Shown one piece after another: positions 8,335 to 13,958 of a DNA stretch of 26,975 nt. Position 1 is the first letter of the stretch. Each line of letters begins with the position of its first letter. The position numbers were made by a program, and so were the translations under genes. Origin of the DNA: a virus; IMG/VR virus record IMGVR_UViG_3300042482_000265, positions 1-26,975 of that record. One strand, 5' to 3'. The notes beneath the pieces are model-generated. The model did not search any database. It was not told the DNA's origin and saw only the letters and a program-made list of their open reading frames with translations.

Positions 8335-9105
8335 ATGAACGCACAAGTAAAAGAACTTTCCCCCGTTGAGGCTTTCGTTACCGATTGTCTCGCATACTCT
8401 GGCAATGCTGTAAGGATTGCCGCGCTCAAGGAGGAACAGGCGGGTTTAGTATCGGCAAACAGTGAATTGAGAAAGGCTATCGTGCCGTTCTTCAAGGAAC
8501 ACAAGGATGACAAATGGACAAAGTTGGGCAAGGATATAAAGGCGGCGATTATCGCCGCTGAGGTGAAAGATGTTGATGGACTGCTTGGCGTACTGAAAAC
8601 AAGTTTCGAGTACAAAATTCTACCTACTGAGCAAAACGCTGACAGACTGCGCAAGCGTGAGACGTGGATTTCATGGTCCGGGGTTGTCGTGCCTAACACC
8701 TATGGAAAGGTGCATAAACCTAAAGAAGAAACTCCTAGCCCACAGACGGATGCGGCACCCACACCACCGGCAAAGTTGGAGGCCTTTCAAAAGGCTGTGG
8801 ATAGTCTAATCCCACCCATCGTACAAGAACCCTCCAAAGCGGCCTCTGCAAAGCCCGTAGCGGCGCAAAAGGATGCGGTCAAGGGTGAGATAGTGAGGCC
8901 CAATGTAGCGGGCGATAGTGAGCCTCCCATTAGCCCTAGGGAGCACTGCACCATTTTGCTAGATCAGCTCTTCAAGAACGACGCTTTTCGTAGTGAGTTC
9001 GCGCCTATTCTGGCAATGTGCTTAGATTCTAGCGTCGCCATAGTGACACGTTGTTTGGTTGAGGCCCGCGACGTGATGTTAAACGGCAAGGGGGGCAAGG
9101 CATGA
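8335..9105 (+). CDS. First rightward gene, unrecognised protein
   Basis: The ATG at 8335 is preferred over an upstream TTG (8320) because it follows the leader hairpins and gives a normal N-terminus; a GAGAG 10 bases upstream could be a weak ribosome site. The protein has 256 residues. Residues 1-105 are helical and charged. A region rich in Pro, Ala and Lys follows (about 125-205), then a compact helical C-terminal domain (HCTILLDQLFKNDAFRSEFA). I recognise no family or catalytic motif. Two tandem promoters in front and a strong terminator behind suggest an early, highly expressed product. A host-takeover or regulatory role is possible, but nothing in the sequence proves it. Confidence 0.75.
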   Translation: MNAQVKELSPVEAFVTDCLAYSGNAVRIAALKEEQAGLVSANSELRKAIVPFFKEHKDDKWTKLGKDIKAAIIAAEVKDVDGLLGVLKTSFEYKILPTEQNADRLRKRETWISWSGVVVPNTYGKVHKPKEETPSPQTDAAPTPPAKLEAFQKAVDSLIPPIVQEPSKAASAKPVAAQKDAVKGEIVRPNVAGDSEPPISPREHCTILLDQLFKNDAFRSEFAPILAMCLDSSVAIVTRCLVEARDVMLNGKGGKA

Positions 9106-9164
9106 GCGATGAAGTCAAGGCATATCTAGTTTTCCTGTTGCTGTTGCTAGCATCAGGTCTGTAA
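9102..9164 (+). CDS. 20-residue hydrophobic micro-protein
   Basis: The ATG overlaps the stop of the preceding gene as ATGA, so translation may be coupled. The predicted peptide is MSDEVKAYLVFLLLLLASGL: a short charged start and one hydrophobic stretch of about 12-13 residues. It ends seven bases before an intrinsic terminator, so it completes the operon. Candidates are a small membrane regulator or toxin-like peptide. Its short length keeps confidence moderate. Confidence 0.45.
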   Translation: MSDEVKAYLVFLLLLLASGL

Positions 9165-9170
9165 CCCATC

Positions 9171-9192
9171 AAGCCCCGCTGGAGCGGGGCTT
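9171..9192 (+). terminator. Rho-independent terminator
   Basis: The stem AGCCCCGCT pairs with AGCGGGGCT around a GG centre, and six T follow. It is the strongest intrinsic terminator in the window and closes the first rightward operon. Confidence 0.9.
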
Positions 9193-9744
9193 TTTTGCGC
9201 CCGAAGGTTTTCGACGTCTAAATTTTTGAAGCCAGTTTTCTTTCTACGGAACTAGGCCGAAGGGCTGGGGAGGGGCACGGGTCGGGAGGGGGAGGAGAAA
9301 AAATCTTAATTGGTTTTTTGGTTGGGGATTTTTATTTTCTAATTTTTCTTTTGTTATTGTTATTATTATTATTATGTTAGTTATGTCAGGATTAGCTCCC
9401 CAAGTGATGATTCCTCGGGTGTCCATTTTTCGTAGCGTTCTATACTATTAGAGTTAAATCTGGTATAACTAACGTAATAATACTAACTAACATAACGCTC
9501 TCTCCACAACCCGCGTCGCTCCTGACATTAGCCTTTCCTAATACACCAATCCCGCCCCAATTTTCCTCCTCACTTTCATAATATGTTATGATTGTGTTTT
9601 GCGCTTCTTGTTTGTTATTTTCCTTGACACTCCAATTTTTTTGCTGTACCCTTCCCCAACCTTCAAACAAACAGGAGGCCCAAAACACTTTCATAACATT
9701 ATGATTATTACACCCATTTTTCAACACAAATAACGGAGCTAACA
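9193..9744. other. Long AT-rich non-coding region
   Basis: About 550 bases hold no credible gene; reading frames on either strand are short or low in complexity. The region begins with a purine-rich block of G and A (9250-9300), then a T-rich block and a run of TTA triplets (9355-9375). Inverted copies of TTATGTTAGTT lie at 9372-9382 and 9485-9495. Two near-palindromes made of CATAA and TTATG lie at about 9577-9590 and 9693-9704. An origin or regulator-binding region is possible. Confidence 0.5.
9624..9652 (+). promoter_or_regulatory. Candidate weak promoter before the 9745 gene
   Basis: Perfect TTGACA (9624-9629), a 17-base spacer and TACCCT (9647-9652), which keeps only T, A and the final T of the -10 consensus. 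The nearby CATAA/TTATG palindromes could be regulator sites. The weak -10 suggests dependence on an activator, if it is used at all. Confidence 0.35.
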
Positions 9745-10527
9745 ATGACCCACCAACCAGACGAAAATGCCAAACTCCACACCCTCGCACAAGCCCTTGT
9801 GCCCCTCCTCACTCCTTATATAGAAGCGGCGATGTTGAAATTTTTAGACGCGTCTAAAAATGAGGAAAAGCACCCAAAAACCACAACTCCTATCAATCAT
9901 AGTTTGTACCTACCAGAAATAGACATGTTCATCCATGCCGGTATGTTGAACGGGGATTTCAGGCGTTGTGGTTTTTCGCGTACAAAGAAGCTAAATTTGG
10001 AAGCTGTACCGCGTGGAGTGAGTCCTGTTGGATTGTTCGTAGAAGGTAGCAACAATGACGCCCTTCAGTATTACATTGTCCCCTGCCCATCGCTCAAAAA
10101 GTGGGTGAACGCACCTTACGATGTCAAATATACGTGGGACTACAGAGTTTACAAAGAGTCATACTCTCGGTACATGGCGGGCGTTATCGACGCGGCGAGG
10201 GGCAATGCCCCAGCAAAAAACAATCTCCGAGTGCGAGACATTGGGTGGAGAGACAGCAACGGGCTAACCCCCCTGCCACAAGCCATCATAGACAATACCC
10301 GTGCTTATTGGGGCACCATGCCAGAGGATGGGGGGAGCCATATCGTAACAAAGACAACCATGATGGAGGTGCTGGACAAGTTCGAGGCGGGGATACTAAT
10401 ACCGGGGCAAGTGCCGTGGAAGATAGACGTAACACAAACAGGAGCACATATAGAACGAAGCATGTACAGCGTAGAGACAACGGATTTATACCAACCCATG
10501 AAAATAAGTTTGATGAAAGGAGTATGA
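9745..10527 (+). CDS. Unrecognised 260-residue phage protein
   Basis: The ATG follows a CGGAG ribosome site. A helical N-terminus (residues 1-45) precedes a larger globular part with FIHAGMLNGDFRRCGFSRTK (about 62-81), an aromatic-rich middle (KKWVNAPYDVKYTWDYRVYK) and a C-terminal IPGQVPWKIDVTQTGAHIER segment. No known motif is visible. Codons 33-38 carry a perfect 20-base palindrome of the dispersed regulatory family. As the first gene after the long non-coding region it may be regulatory; it is one candidate for the palindrome-binding protein, without direct evidence. Confidence 0.7.
   Translation: MTHQPDENAKLHTLAQALVPLLTPYIEAAMLKFLDASKNEEKHPKTTTPINHSLYLPEIDMFIHAGMLNGDFRRCGFSRTKKLNLEAVPRGVSPVGLFVEGSNNDALQYYIVPCPSLKKWVNAPYDVKYTWDYRVYKESYSRYMAGVIDAARGNAPAKNNLRVRDIGWRDSNGLTPLPQAIIDNTRAYWGTMPEDGGSHIVTKTTMMEVLDKFEAGILIPGQVPWKIDVTQTGAHIERSMYSVETTDLYQPMKISLMKGV
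9841..9860 (+). repeat. Palindrome copy 2, two-base centre, inside a gene
   Basis: TTTTTAGACGCGTCTAAAAA is a perfect 20-base palindrome. Its arms match the family, but the centre is GC rather than a single base. It encodes FLDASK in the 9745 gene. Confidence 0.85.
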
Positions 10528-10528
10528 T

Positions 10529-10828
10529 ATGAAGAAAGAGCTAACACAGGCGTATCTACATTCAGTGCTGGACTATGACGAGTACACCGGAGAGTTCCGC
10601 TGGGCACAGGACGACAGAAGTCACGGTAGAGAGCGCGGGGATATCGCAGGTAAGGAGAATGCCAAAGGGGGTGTCTTTATAAATTTGTGTGGAGGAACAC
10701 ATGCCGCACACAAGCTGGCATGGCTATGGTACTACGGAGCCCCTGTGCCAAAACGAATCACGCACATAAACAAAATACCTTATGACAATCGCATAAATAA
10801 CTTAGACGCCAGCGGCTACGACTGGTGA
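10529..10828 (+). CDS. Short HNH-type endonuclease-like protein
   Basis: The product has 99 residues and follows an AAGGAG ribosome site one base after the preceding stop. It matches the phage HNH pattern: a start like 'YDxxTGEFRW' (residues 16-25), AHKLAWLWYYG (60-70), RITHIN (77-82) and DNRINNL (86-92). The Asp usual before the first catalytic His is Thr here (THIN instead of DHIN), though His79 and the later Asn residues remain. The protein stops right after the NNL element and lacks the C-terminal extension of longer homing-type relatives. It may be a degenerate or minimal nuclease. Confidence 0.7.
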   Translation: MKKELTQAYLHSVLDYDEYTGEFRWAQDDRSHGRERGDIAGKENAKGGVFINLCGGTHAAHKLAWLWYYGAPVPKRITHINKIPYDNRINNLDASGYDW

Positions 10829-10829
10829 C

Positions 10830-10858
10830 TTGACAAAGATAGGAAAAACATATATAAT
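10830..10858 (+). promoter_or_regulatory. Cassette promoter A
   Basis: Perfect TTGACA (10830-10835), a 17-base spacer and perfect TATAAT (10853-10858), followed by ATATACC. The spacer has the A-rich block shared with promoters B, C and D. It overlaps the end of the HNH gene. Confidence 0.85.
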
Positions 10859-10884
10859 ATATACCATGAAGTGAAGGAAGAAAG

Positions 10885-10927
10885 GCCAAGGACGGCACAT
10901 ATTTAGACGGTCTAAAAAGCCGTTGGC
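10885..10927 (+). promoter_or_regulatory. Large hairpin enclosing palindrome copy 3
   Basis: GCCAA (10885-10889) and CGGC (10893-10896) pair with GCCGTTGGC (10919-10927), with GGA bulged. Palindrome copy 3 (10902-10916) lies in the loop and could form its own stem. It ends next to promoter B, and no T tract follows. The promoter A transcript could fold this way. Confidence 0.5.
10902..10916 (+). repeat. Palindrome copy 3
   Basis: TTTAGACGGTCTAAA, an exact consensus copy with a G centre. It lies about 37 bases after the expected start of promoter A and just before promoter B. Confidence 0.9.
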
Positions 10928-10957
10928 TTGACAAAAGGTAGAAAAAAGGTATATAAT
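10928..10957 (+). promoter_or_regulatory. Cassette promoter B
   Basis: Perfect TTGACA (10928-10933), an 18-base spacer and perfect TATAAT (10952-10957) within GGTATATAATATATACC. It is second of a tandem pair and leads into the 11045 gene. Confidence 0.85.
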
Positions 10958-10982
10958 ATATACCAAGTCGAGAAGACAGGGC

Positions 10983-10999
10983 GCTGCACCCCATGCAGT
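10983..10999 (+). promoter_or_regulatory. Leader hairpin B (CCCCA loop)
   Basis: GCTGCA pairs with TGCAGT (closing G-U) around loop CCCCA. A GGG tract (10979-10981) lies one base upstream of the stem and is complementary to the loop. It occupies the same place as hairpins C and D. Confidence 0.6.
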
Positions 11000-11015
11000 A
11001 GACACAGACCGACAA

Positions 11016-11030
11016 ATTAGACGGTCTAAA
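11016..11030 (+). repeat. Palindrome copy 4
   Basis: ATTAGACGGTCTAAA, with the inner 13 bases exact. A separate GGAGAG ribosome site and the ATG at 11045 follow, unlike in leaders C and D. Confidence 0.9.
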
Positions 11031-11044
11031 AACGGAGAGATAAG

Positions 11045-11350
11045 ATGAGCAAGTTAGATGCAGTTGAGTGCCTGTTGAGCGATGCGCGTGGGCAGTATAT
11101 CCCCCGTGACTTTGTTGCTAATTGTGACATTACCGAGTGGAGCATAGACCCTGAGTCTTGGGCGGCTAACACCTGTGCAGAAGGACCAGACAACCATGAC
11201 TATTGGGAAGCATGGGACCAGATACTCAATAAGGCGGAGTATAGAGAGGGCGAGTACGTCTGGAGGCTGTACCAAGATGGCGACTTGTGGGCGCTGTGCG
11301 ACGAGCTTATGAGTGATGAAGAGAAACAGAACTTTGGGTTTGAGGAGTAA
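11045..11350 (+). CDS. Small acidic protein of unknown function
   Basis: This 101-residue strongly acidic protein is the first gene of the promoter A/B operon, with a GGAGAG ribosome site. It is rich in Trp, Asp and Glu; the clearest block is YVWRLYQDGDLWALCDELMS (about 71-90). The Trp-rich 'RLYQDGDLWA' style occurs in small phage proteins whose role is unknown to me. Its acidity would fit a DNA-mimic or inhibitor, but this is speculation. Confidence 0.7.
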   Translation: MSKLDAVECLLSDARGQYIPRDFVANCDITEWSIDPESWAANTCAEGPDNHDYWEAWDQILNKAEYREGEYVWRLYQDGDLWALCDELMSDEEKQNFGFEE

Positions 11351-11354
11351 GGCA

Positions 11355-11561
11355 ATGGCTATTGTAGACAGAATTTATTTCCCTTTTTGTGTTGAAAAGC
11401 CCGTGCGGTATGCCAACGCCTCCGGCTATGGTAGAAGAATCCCAACACGGTACATGGTGAAACACAACAATAGACTGCGGCGTGTGTATGCCCCGTGCTT
11501 TGGCAATGCCTGCACATGCTATATAGAGCAGGGCAAGGACTGGATCGTAGTAGAACTATAG
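11355..11561 (+). CDS. Small basic protein of unknown function
   Basis: The product has 68 residues. The ATG at 11355 is chosen over longer options because GAGGAG lies 8 bases upstream and the preceding gene ends at 11350. The protein is basic (YGRRIPTRYMVKHNNRLRRV), with three Cys, two in a CTCY element. No family is recognised. Confidence 0.65.
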   Translation: MAIVDRIYFPFCVEKPVRYANASGYGRRIPTRYMVKHNNRLRRVYAPCFGNACTCYIEQGKDWIVVEL

Positions 11562-11571
11562 GAGAAGAACA

Positions 11572-11850
11572 ATGAAACACACAATGAAAAGAATAAACAA
11601 ACAAAGTGCTTGGGAAGTGACCTATGAGAACGGCGCACAGTTCCTTCAATCATATAGCACACCTGTGGCAGGCTATATCCCCGGCTTGGGGTTCATTGAG
11701 ACAGATAGAAAGTGGAGCGTCACAACGAGTAAGCACATCACCCAGTGGAAGAAGAGGATGGGCTATCCATTGACGGCGCGTGTGCCACAGGAAGAGCTTA
11801 ACAACTGGCTTCAAAAATTAGACGGTCTAAAAATGGAGGAGGCACAATGA
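11572..11850 (+). CDS. Small protein with a YSVTTSKH-like motif
   Basis: The product has 92 residues, with a GGAGAA ribosome site. It shows the pattern FLQSYSTPVAGYIPG (about 24-38), then RKWSVTTSKHITQWKKRMGY (about 47-66). The 'SYxTxVA ... SVTTSKH ... W' signature belongs to a widespread family of small proteins of unknown function (possibly DUF8033; the number is from memory). The last codons carry palindrome copy 5, encoding KLDGLK, so the palindrome also precedes the next gene's ribosome site. Confidence 0.7.
   Translation: MKHTMKRINKQSAWEVTYENGAQFLQSYSTPVAGYIPGLGFIETDRKWSVTTSKHITQWKKRMGYPLTARVPQEELNNWLQKLDGLKMEEAQ
11818..11830 (+). repeat. Palindrome copy 5, at the 3' end of a gene
   Basis: TTAGACGGTCTAA is exact over 13 bases and lies in the last codons of the 11572 gene. 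It is followed by a GGAGG ribosome site and the ATG at 11847. No promoter is visible upstream of it, so it is not always tied to a promoter. Confidence 0.9.
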
Positions 11851-12071
11851 ACATGACAAGAGCAGAAGTACGTTTTTATTCTCGGCTCGACCCACGCGAC
11901 CCAGACTATCTGGACATTGAGGAGGAGCAGGGCGAACCCGATCATCCTACCATTCGTATGCTGGTTGAAGCGGGCAATGCAGACGAGGAAGTAATGGAAG
12001 TGTACGCTGGCATTTGGGCTGACCACGCAGACTACATAATGACCGAGGCAGAGAAAAGAGGAGAATTGTAA
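11847..12071 (+). CDS. Small acidic protein of unknown function
   Basis: This 74-residue acidic protein has its start overlapping the preceding stop as ATGA, after a strong GGAGG site. The middle (IEEEQGEPDHPTIRMLVEAG) is followed by a helix. No family is recognised. Tight coupling places it in the promoter A/B operon. Confidence 0.65.
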   Translation: MNMTRAEVRFYSRLDPRDPDYLDIEEEQGEPDHPTIRMLVEAGNADEEVMEVYAGIWADHADYIMTEAEKRGEL

Positions 12072-12262
12072 TGCGAGCATACATAGGCATAGAAGAGAAG
12101 GAGTGCTATGTGAAGGGCGAGTTCATCTATGGGGAGCCGTACATAATAAAGGTGGTAGACATGAAAACCATGCAGGACATACGCGGCTACTTAGACGTTG
12201 CTGTGCTGGATAGGCTGGCAAGCGACTGGGCCTTGGCACAGGAAGAAGATAGCGTAGAATAA
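12071..12262 (+). CDS. Small protein of unknown function
   Basis: The product has 63 residues. The stop and start overlap as TAATG with the preceding gene, and GAGG lies upstream. Predicted strands (ECYVKGEFIYGEPYIIKVVD) are followed by a helix. No family is recognised. It is the last gene before a structured non-coding segment and promoter C. Confidence 0.6.
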   Translation: MRAYIGIEEKECYVKGEFIYGEPYIIKVVDMKTMQDIRGYLDVAVLDRLASDWALAQEEDSVE

Positions 12263-12310
12263 CAAAAGGGCGTAAGGCGTGAGTGGCCCACTTGCTGAAT
12301 AACCACGTCA

Positions 12311-12364
12311 TCTACGGATTGGGACTTTGCGGCTCCATGCCCCTCTCTCACCCGATGCCGTAGA
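12311..12364 (+). ncRNA. Candidate structured RNA element
   Basis: TCTACGGATTGGG (12311-12323) pairs with CCCGATGCCGTAGA (12351-12364) over 13 pairs, with one wobble and one bulged G. Inside, GGC-TCCAT-GCC can form a small stem. A second hairpin, TGGGGT/ACCCCA, follows at about 12368-12387. There is no T tract, so a standard intrinsic terminator is unlikely, and it has no tRNA T-arm. It lies between two operons. Confidence 0.45.
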
Positions 12365-12388
12365 CCTTGGGGTGGAGGCTAACCCCAC

Positions 12389-12418
12389 TTGACAAAAGAT
12401 ACAGAAAAGGTATATAAT
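12389..12418 (+). promoter_or_regulatory. Cassette promoter C
   Basis: Perfect TTGACA (12389-12394), an 18-base spacer and perfect TATAAT (12413-12418). The stretch GGTATATAATATATACC is identical to promoter B. It leads into the 12479 gene. Confidence 0.88.
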
Positions 12419-12438
12419 ATATACCAAGAGACAAGGGT

Positions 12439-12455
12439 GCTGCGCCTTACGCAGT
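12439..12455 (+). promoter_or_regulatory. Leader hairpin C (CCTTA loop)
   Basis: GCTGCG pairs with CGCAGT (closing G-U) around loop CCTTA. AAGG (12433-12436) lies two bases upstream of the stem and is complementary to CCTT of the loop. Confidence 0.65.
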
Positions 12456-12460
12456 GGCTT

Positions 12461-12474
12461 TTTAGACGGTCTAA
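12461..12474 (+). repeat. Palindrome copy 6
   Basis: TTTAGACGGTCTAA lies between leader hairpin C and the ATG at 12479. Only four bases separate it from the start codon. Confidence 0.9.
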
Positions 12475-12478
12475 TTTT

Positions 12479-12958
12479 ATGAACATCTTCGTACTCGACT
12501 ACGACCCTAGGCTATCTGCAATCATGATGTGCGATAAGCACGTCAACAAGATGATACTGGAGTCGGCACAAATGCTGTGCAGTGCACTCAACTACAAGGC
12601 AGGAGAGCAAGTCACTCCTTATAAGACAGCGCACCTCAACCATCCATGTACCATCTGGACTCGTGCCAGCATCGACAACTTCTGGTGGCTGACAGAACAT
12701 GCGAAAGAATTAAACACACAGTACAGAATCAGGTACGGCAAGCAACACAACCACAAATCGTGGGAGGTCATCAAAGATATAGTGAGAGAGTGTAAAGAGT
12801 GGATCGGCACACTGCCAGACATAGGCCCAACGTCATTTGCTCAGGCAATGCCGGAAGAGTTTCGTAACCCAAACCCAGTGAAGGCATACCGTGCCTACTA
12901 CCACACCAAAGACTTCGCTCAGTGGAGCAAAGGTGTGCCACCACCATACTGGTGGTGA
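12479..12958 (+). CDS. Conserved phage protein of unknown function (CDKHVNKMILE type)
   Basis: The product has 159 residues. Start ATG 12479 gives the typical N-terminus MNIFVLDYDP; an open frame continues upstream but covers the promoter. Conserved-looking blocks are CDKHVNKMILESAQMLCSAL (about 18-37), THLNHPCTIWTR-like (HLNHPCTIWTR), a WWLTEHAKEL helix and YRIRYGKQHNHKSWE. I recall close relatives in many aquatic phages, always without assigned function. His, Cys and Asp in the first block could bind metal. No Shine-Dalgarno site precedes the ATG; palindrome copy 6 sits there instead. Confidence 0.75.
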   Translation: MNIFVLDYDPRLSAIMMCDKHVNKMILESAQMLCSALNYKAGEQVTPYKTAHLNHPCTIWTRASIDNFWWLTEHAKELNTQYRIRYGKQHNHKSWEVIKDIVRECKEWIGTLPDIGPTSFAQAMPEEFRNPNPVKAYRAYYHTKDFAQWSKGVPPPYWW

Positions 12959-12977
12959 TTTTTTAGACGGTCTAATT
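12959..12977 (+). repeat. Palindrome copy 7
   Basis: The exact core TTAGACGGTCTAA (12963-12975) is flanked by six T on each side. It fills most of the gap between the 12479 and 12993 genes and lies just before a TGGAGA ribosome site. Confidence 0.9.
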
Positions 12978-12992
12978 TTTTGGAGAAACACA

Positions 12993-13865
12993 ATGAGCAA
13001 CGCAAACAACGTAACCATTTCATCCAGTGCCATGCTGGTCGATCTAACCATAAAAGGGTATCAAGGCAAGAAACAAGATAGGGCTGTGTCCGATGAGGTA
13101 GCAGGAGCCAAGCACGCCAAGTCCCGTGCTGGGACGTATCAGAAGAACCTCTTCGCTAACTGCAAGGAACTAGCTTCTATTCAGAGCCAGGATGTGTTGG
13201 TTCGCCAATGGCACGCCTCGCGTACTCTACCTTGGTCTGATCGGGGGCCGCGCTTGCTGCCCACCAAAGGCTACTTCGATTACATGCAAGAGCTACAACA
13301 GCATCAGAGTATTCGAGATGCACTGGTCGATGAGTTCGAGAAAGAGTACAAAACAATTATCCAGTCGGCACAGTTCGAGTTGGGTGCGTTGTTCAACGTA
13401 GACGACTACCCAGACGTGTCGGAGATTCGCCACAAATTTCAGATGCACTACAACATCTATCCATTGCCTGAGTCGGGTGATTTCCGCATTGATATTGGTA
13501 ACGAAGGACTGGAGCAGTTACGCTGGGAGTTCGAGCAGGCGCAGGAGAAGCGCATAGCTGACGCGATGCAGGACGTTAGAGATCGAGTGAAGGATGCTGT
13601 GTCAAAGCTATCGAATCAGTTACGCATCGAGCCTGATGGCACAAAAGGAAGAGTTCATGAGAGCACGATTGAGACTTGCCTTGAACTATGCGATGCAATG
13701 GGTGACTTGAATCTAACAGGTGATCCAGAGATTGAGCAGATGAGAAGGGAGTTGAGAAATACCGTCGAGTATTGTGATGCCAAGGACTTGAGGAAAGACG
13801 AAGGCTCTCGTATGCAGACGAAGAAGGAACTGGATCATTTGCTGGAGAAGTTCAGTCTGGTATGA
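12993..13865 (+). CDS. Unrecognised helical protein, partner of the MoxR/VWA module
   Basis: This 290-residue protein starts at the ATG after TGGAGA. It is mostly helical and charged. Features are a conserved-looking QWHASRTLPWSDRGPRLLPT (about 89-108), an FDYMQEL helix, and a long coiled region (LEQLRWEFEQAQEKRIADAM). Similar proteins, some called DUF3150 in my memory, sit before MoxR-type ATPases in other phages and bacteria. It may be a substrate or adaptor of the ATPase encoded next. No catalytic motif is seen. Promoter D begins five bases after its stop. Confidence 0.65.
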   Translation: MSNANNVTISSSAMLVDLTIKGYQGKKQDRAVSDEVAGAKHAKSRAGTYQKNLFANCKELASIQSQDVLVRQWHASRTLPWSDRGPRLLPTKGYFDYMQELQQHQSIRDALVDEFEKEYKTIIQSAQFELGALFNVDDYPDVSEIRHKFQMHYNIYPLPESGDFRIDIGNEGLEQLRWEFEQAQEKRIADAMQDVRDRVKDAVSKLSNQLRIEPDGTKGRVHESTIETCLELCDAMGDLNLTGDPEIEQMRRELRNTVEYCDAKDLRKDEGSRMQTKKELDHLLEKFSLV

Positions 13866-13870
13866 GGGCA

Positions 13871-13900
13871 TTGACAAAGATAGAAAAAACGTAGTATAAT
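13871..13900 (+). promoter_or_regulatory. Cassette promoter D
   Basis: Perfect TTGACA (13871-13876), an 18-base spacer and perfect TATAAT (13895-13900), followed by ATATACT. It drives the MoxR-type ATPase gene. Confidence 0.87.
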
Positions 13901-13918
13901 ATATACTCAGTTGAAGGA

Positions 13919-13935
13919 GCCAAGCCTTACTTGGT
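13919..13935 (+). promoter_or_regulatory. Leader hairpin D (CCTTA loop)
   Basis: GCCAAG pairs with CTTGGT (closing G-U) around loop CCTTA. The loop is the same as in hairpin C, but the inner stem bases differ in a pair-preserving way. AAGG (13914-13917) lies one base upstream of the stem and is complementary to the loop. Confidence 0.65.
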
Positions 13936-13940
13936 GGATA

Positions 13941-13955
13941 TTTAGACGGTCTAAA
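13941..13955 (+). repeat. Palindrome copy 8
   Basis: TTTAGACGGTCTAAA, an exact consensus copy. Spacing from the TTAGACGGTCTAA core to the ATG is four bases, the same as copy 6. Confidence 0.92.
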
Positions 13956-13958
13956 AAC

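Noticed and set aside
9384-9452. Short plus-strand frame of 22 residues in the AT-rich region
   Set aside because: It has no ribosome site and no overlap or coupling with a gene; chance is likely.
9440-9790. Minus-strand frame of 116 residues in the long non-coding region
   Set aside because: The composition is not gene-like, it overlaps the start of the 9745 gene and has no ribosome site or neighbours on that strand.
11811-12080. Minus-strand frame of 89 residues opposite two small genes
   Set aside because: It is antisense to two coupled genes with good ribosome sites and has none itself.
12263-12388. Possible tRNA in the structured gap
   Set aside because: The terminal stem closes over only 54 bases, and no T-loop consensus or CCA-type end is present.
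12389-12478. Upstream extension of the 12479 gene
   Set aside because: It would begin inside the -35 box of promoter C and so could not be on the transcript. A GTG at 12437 remains possible but has no ribosome site at a normal distance.
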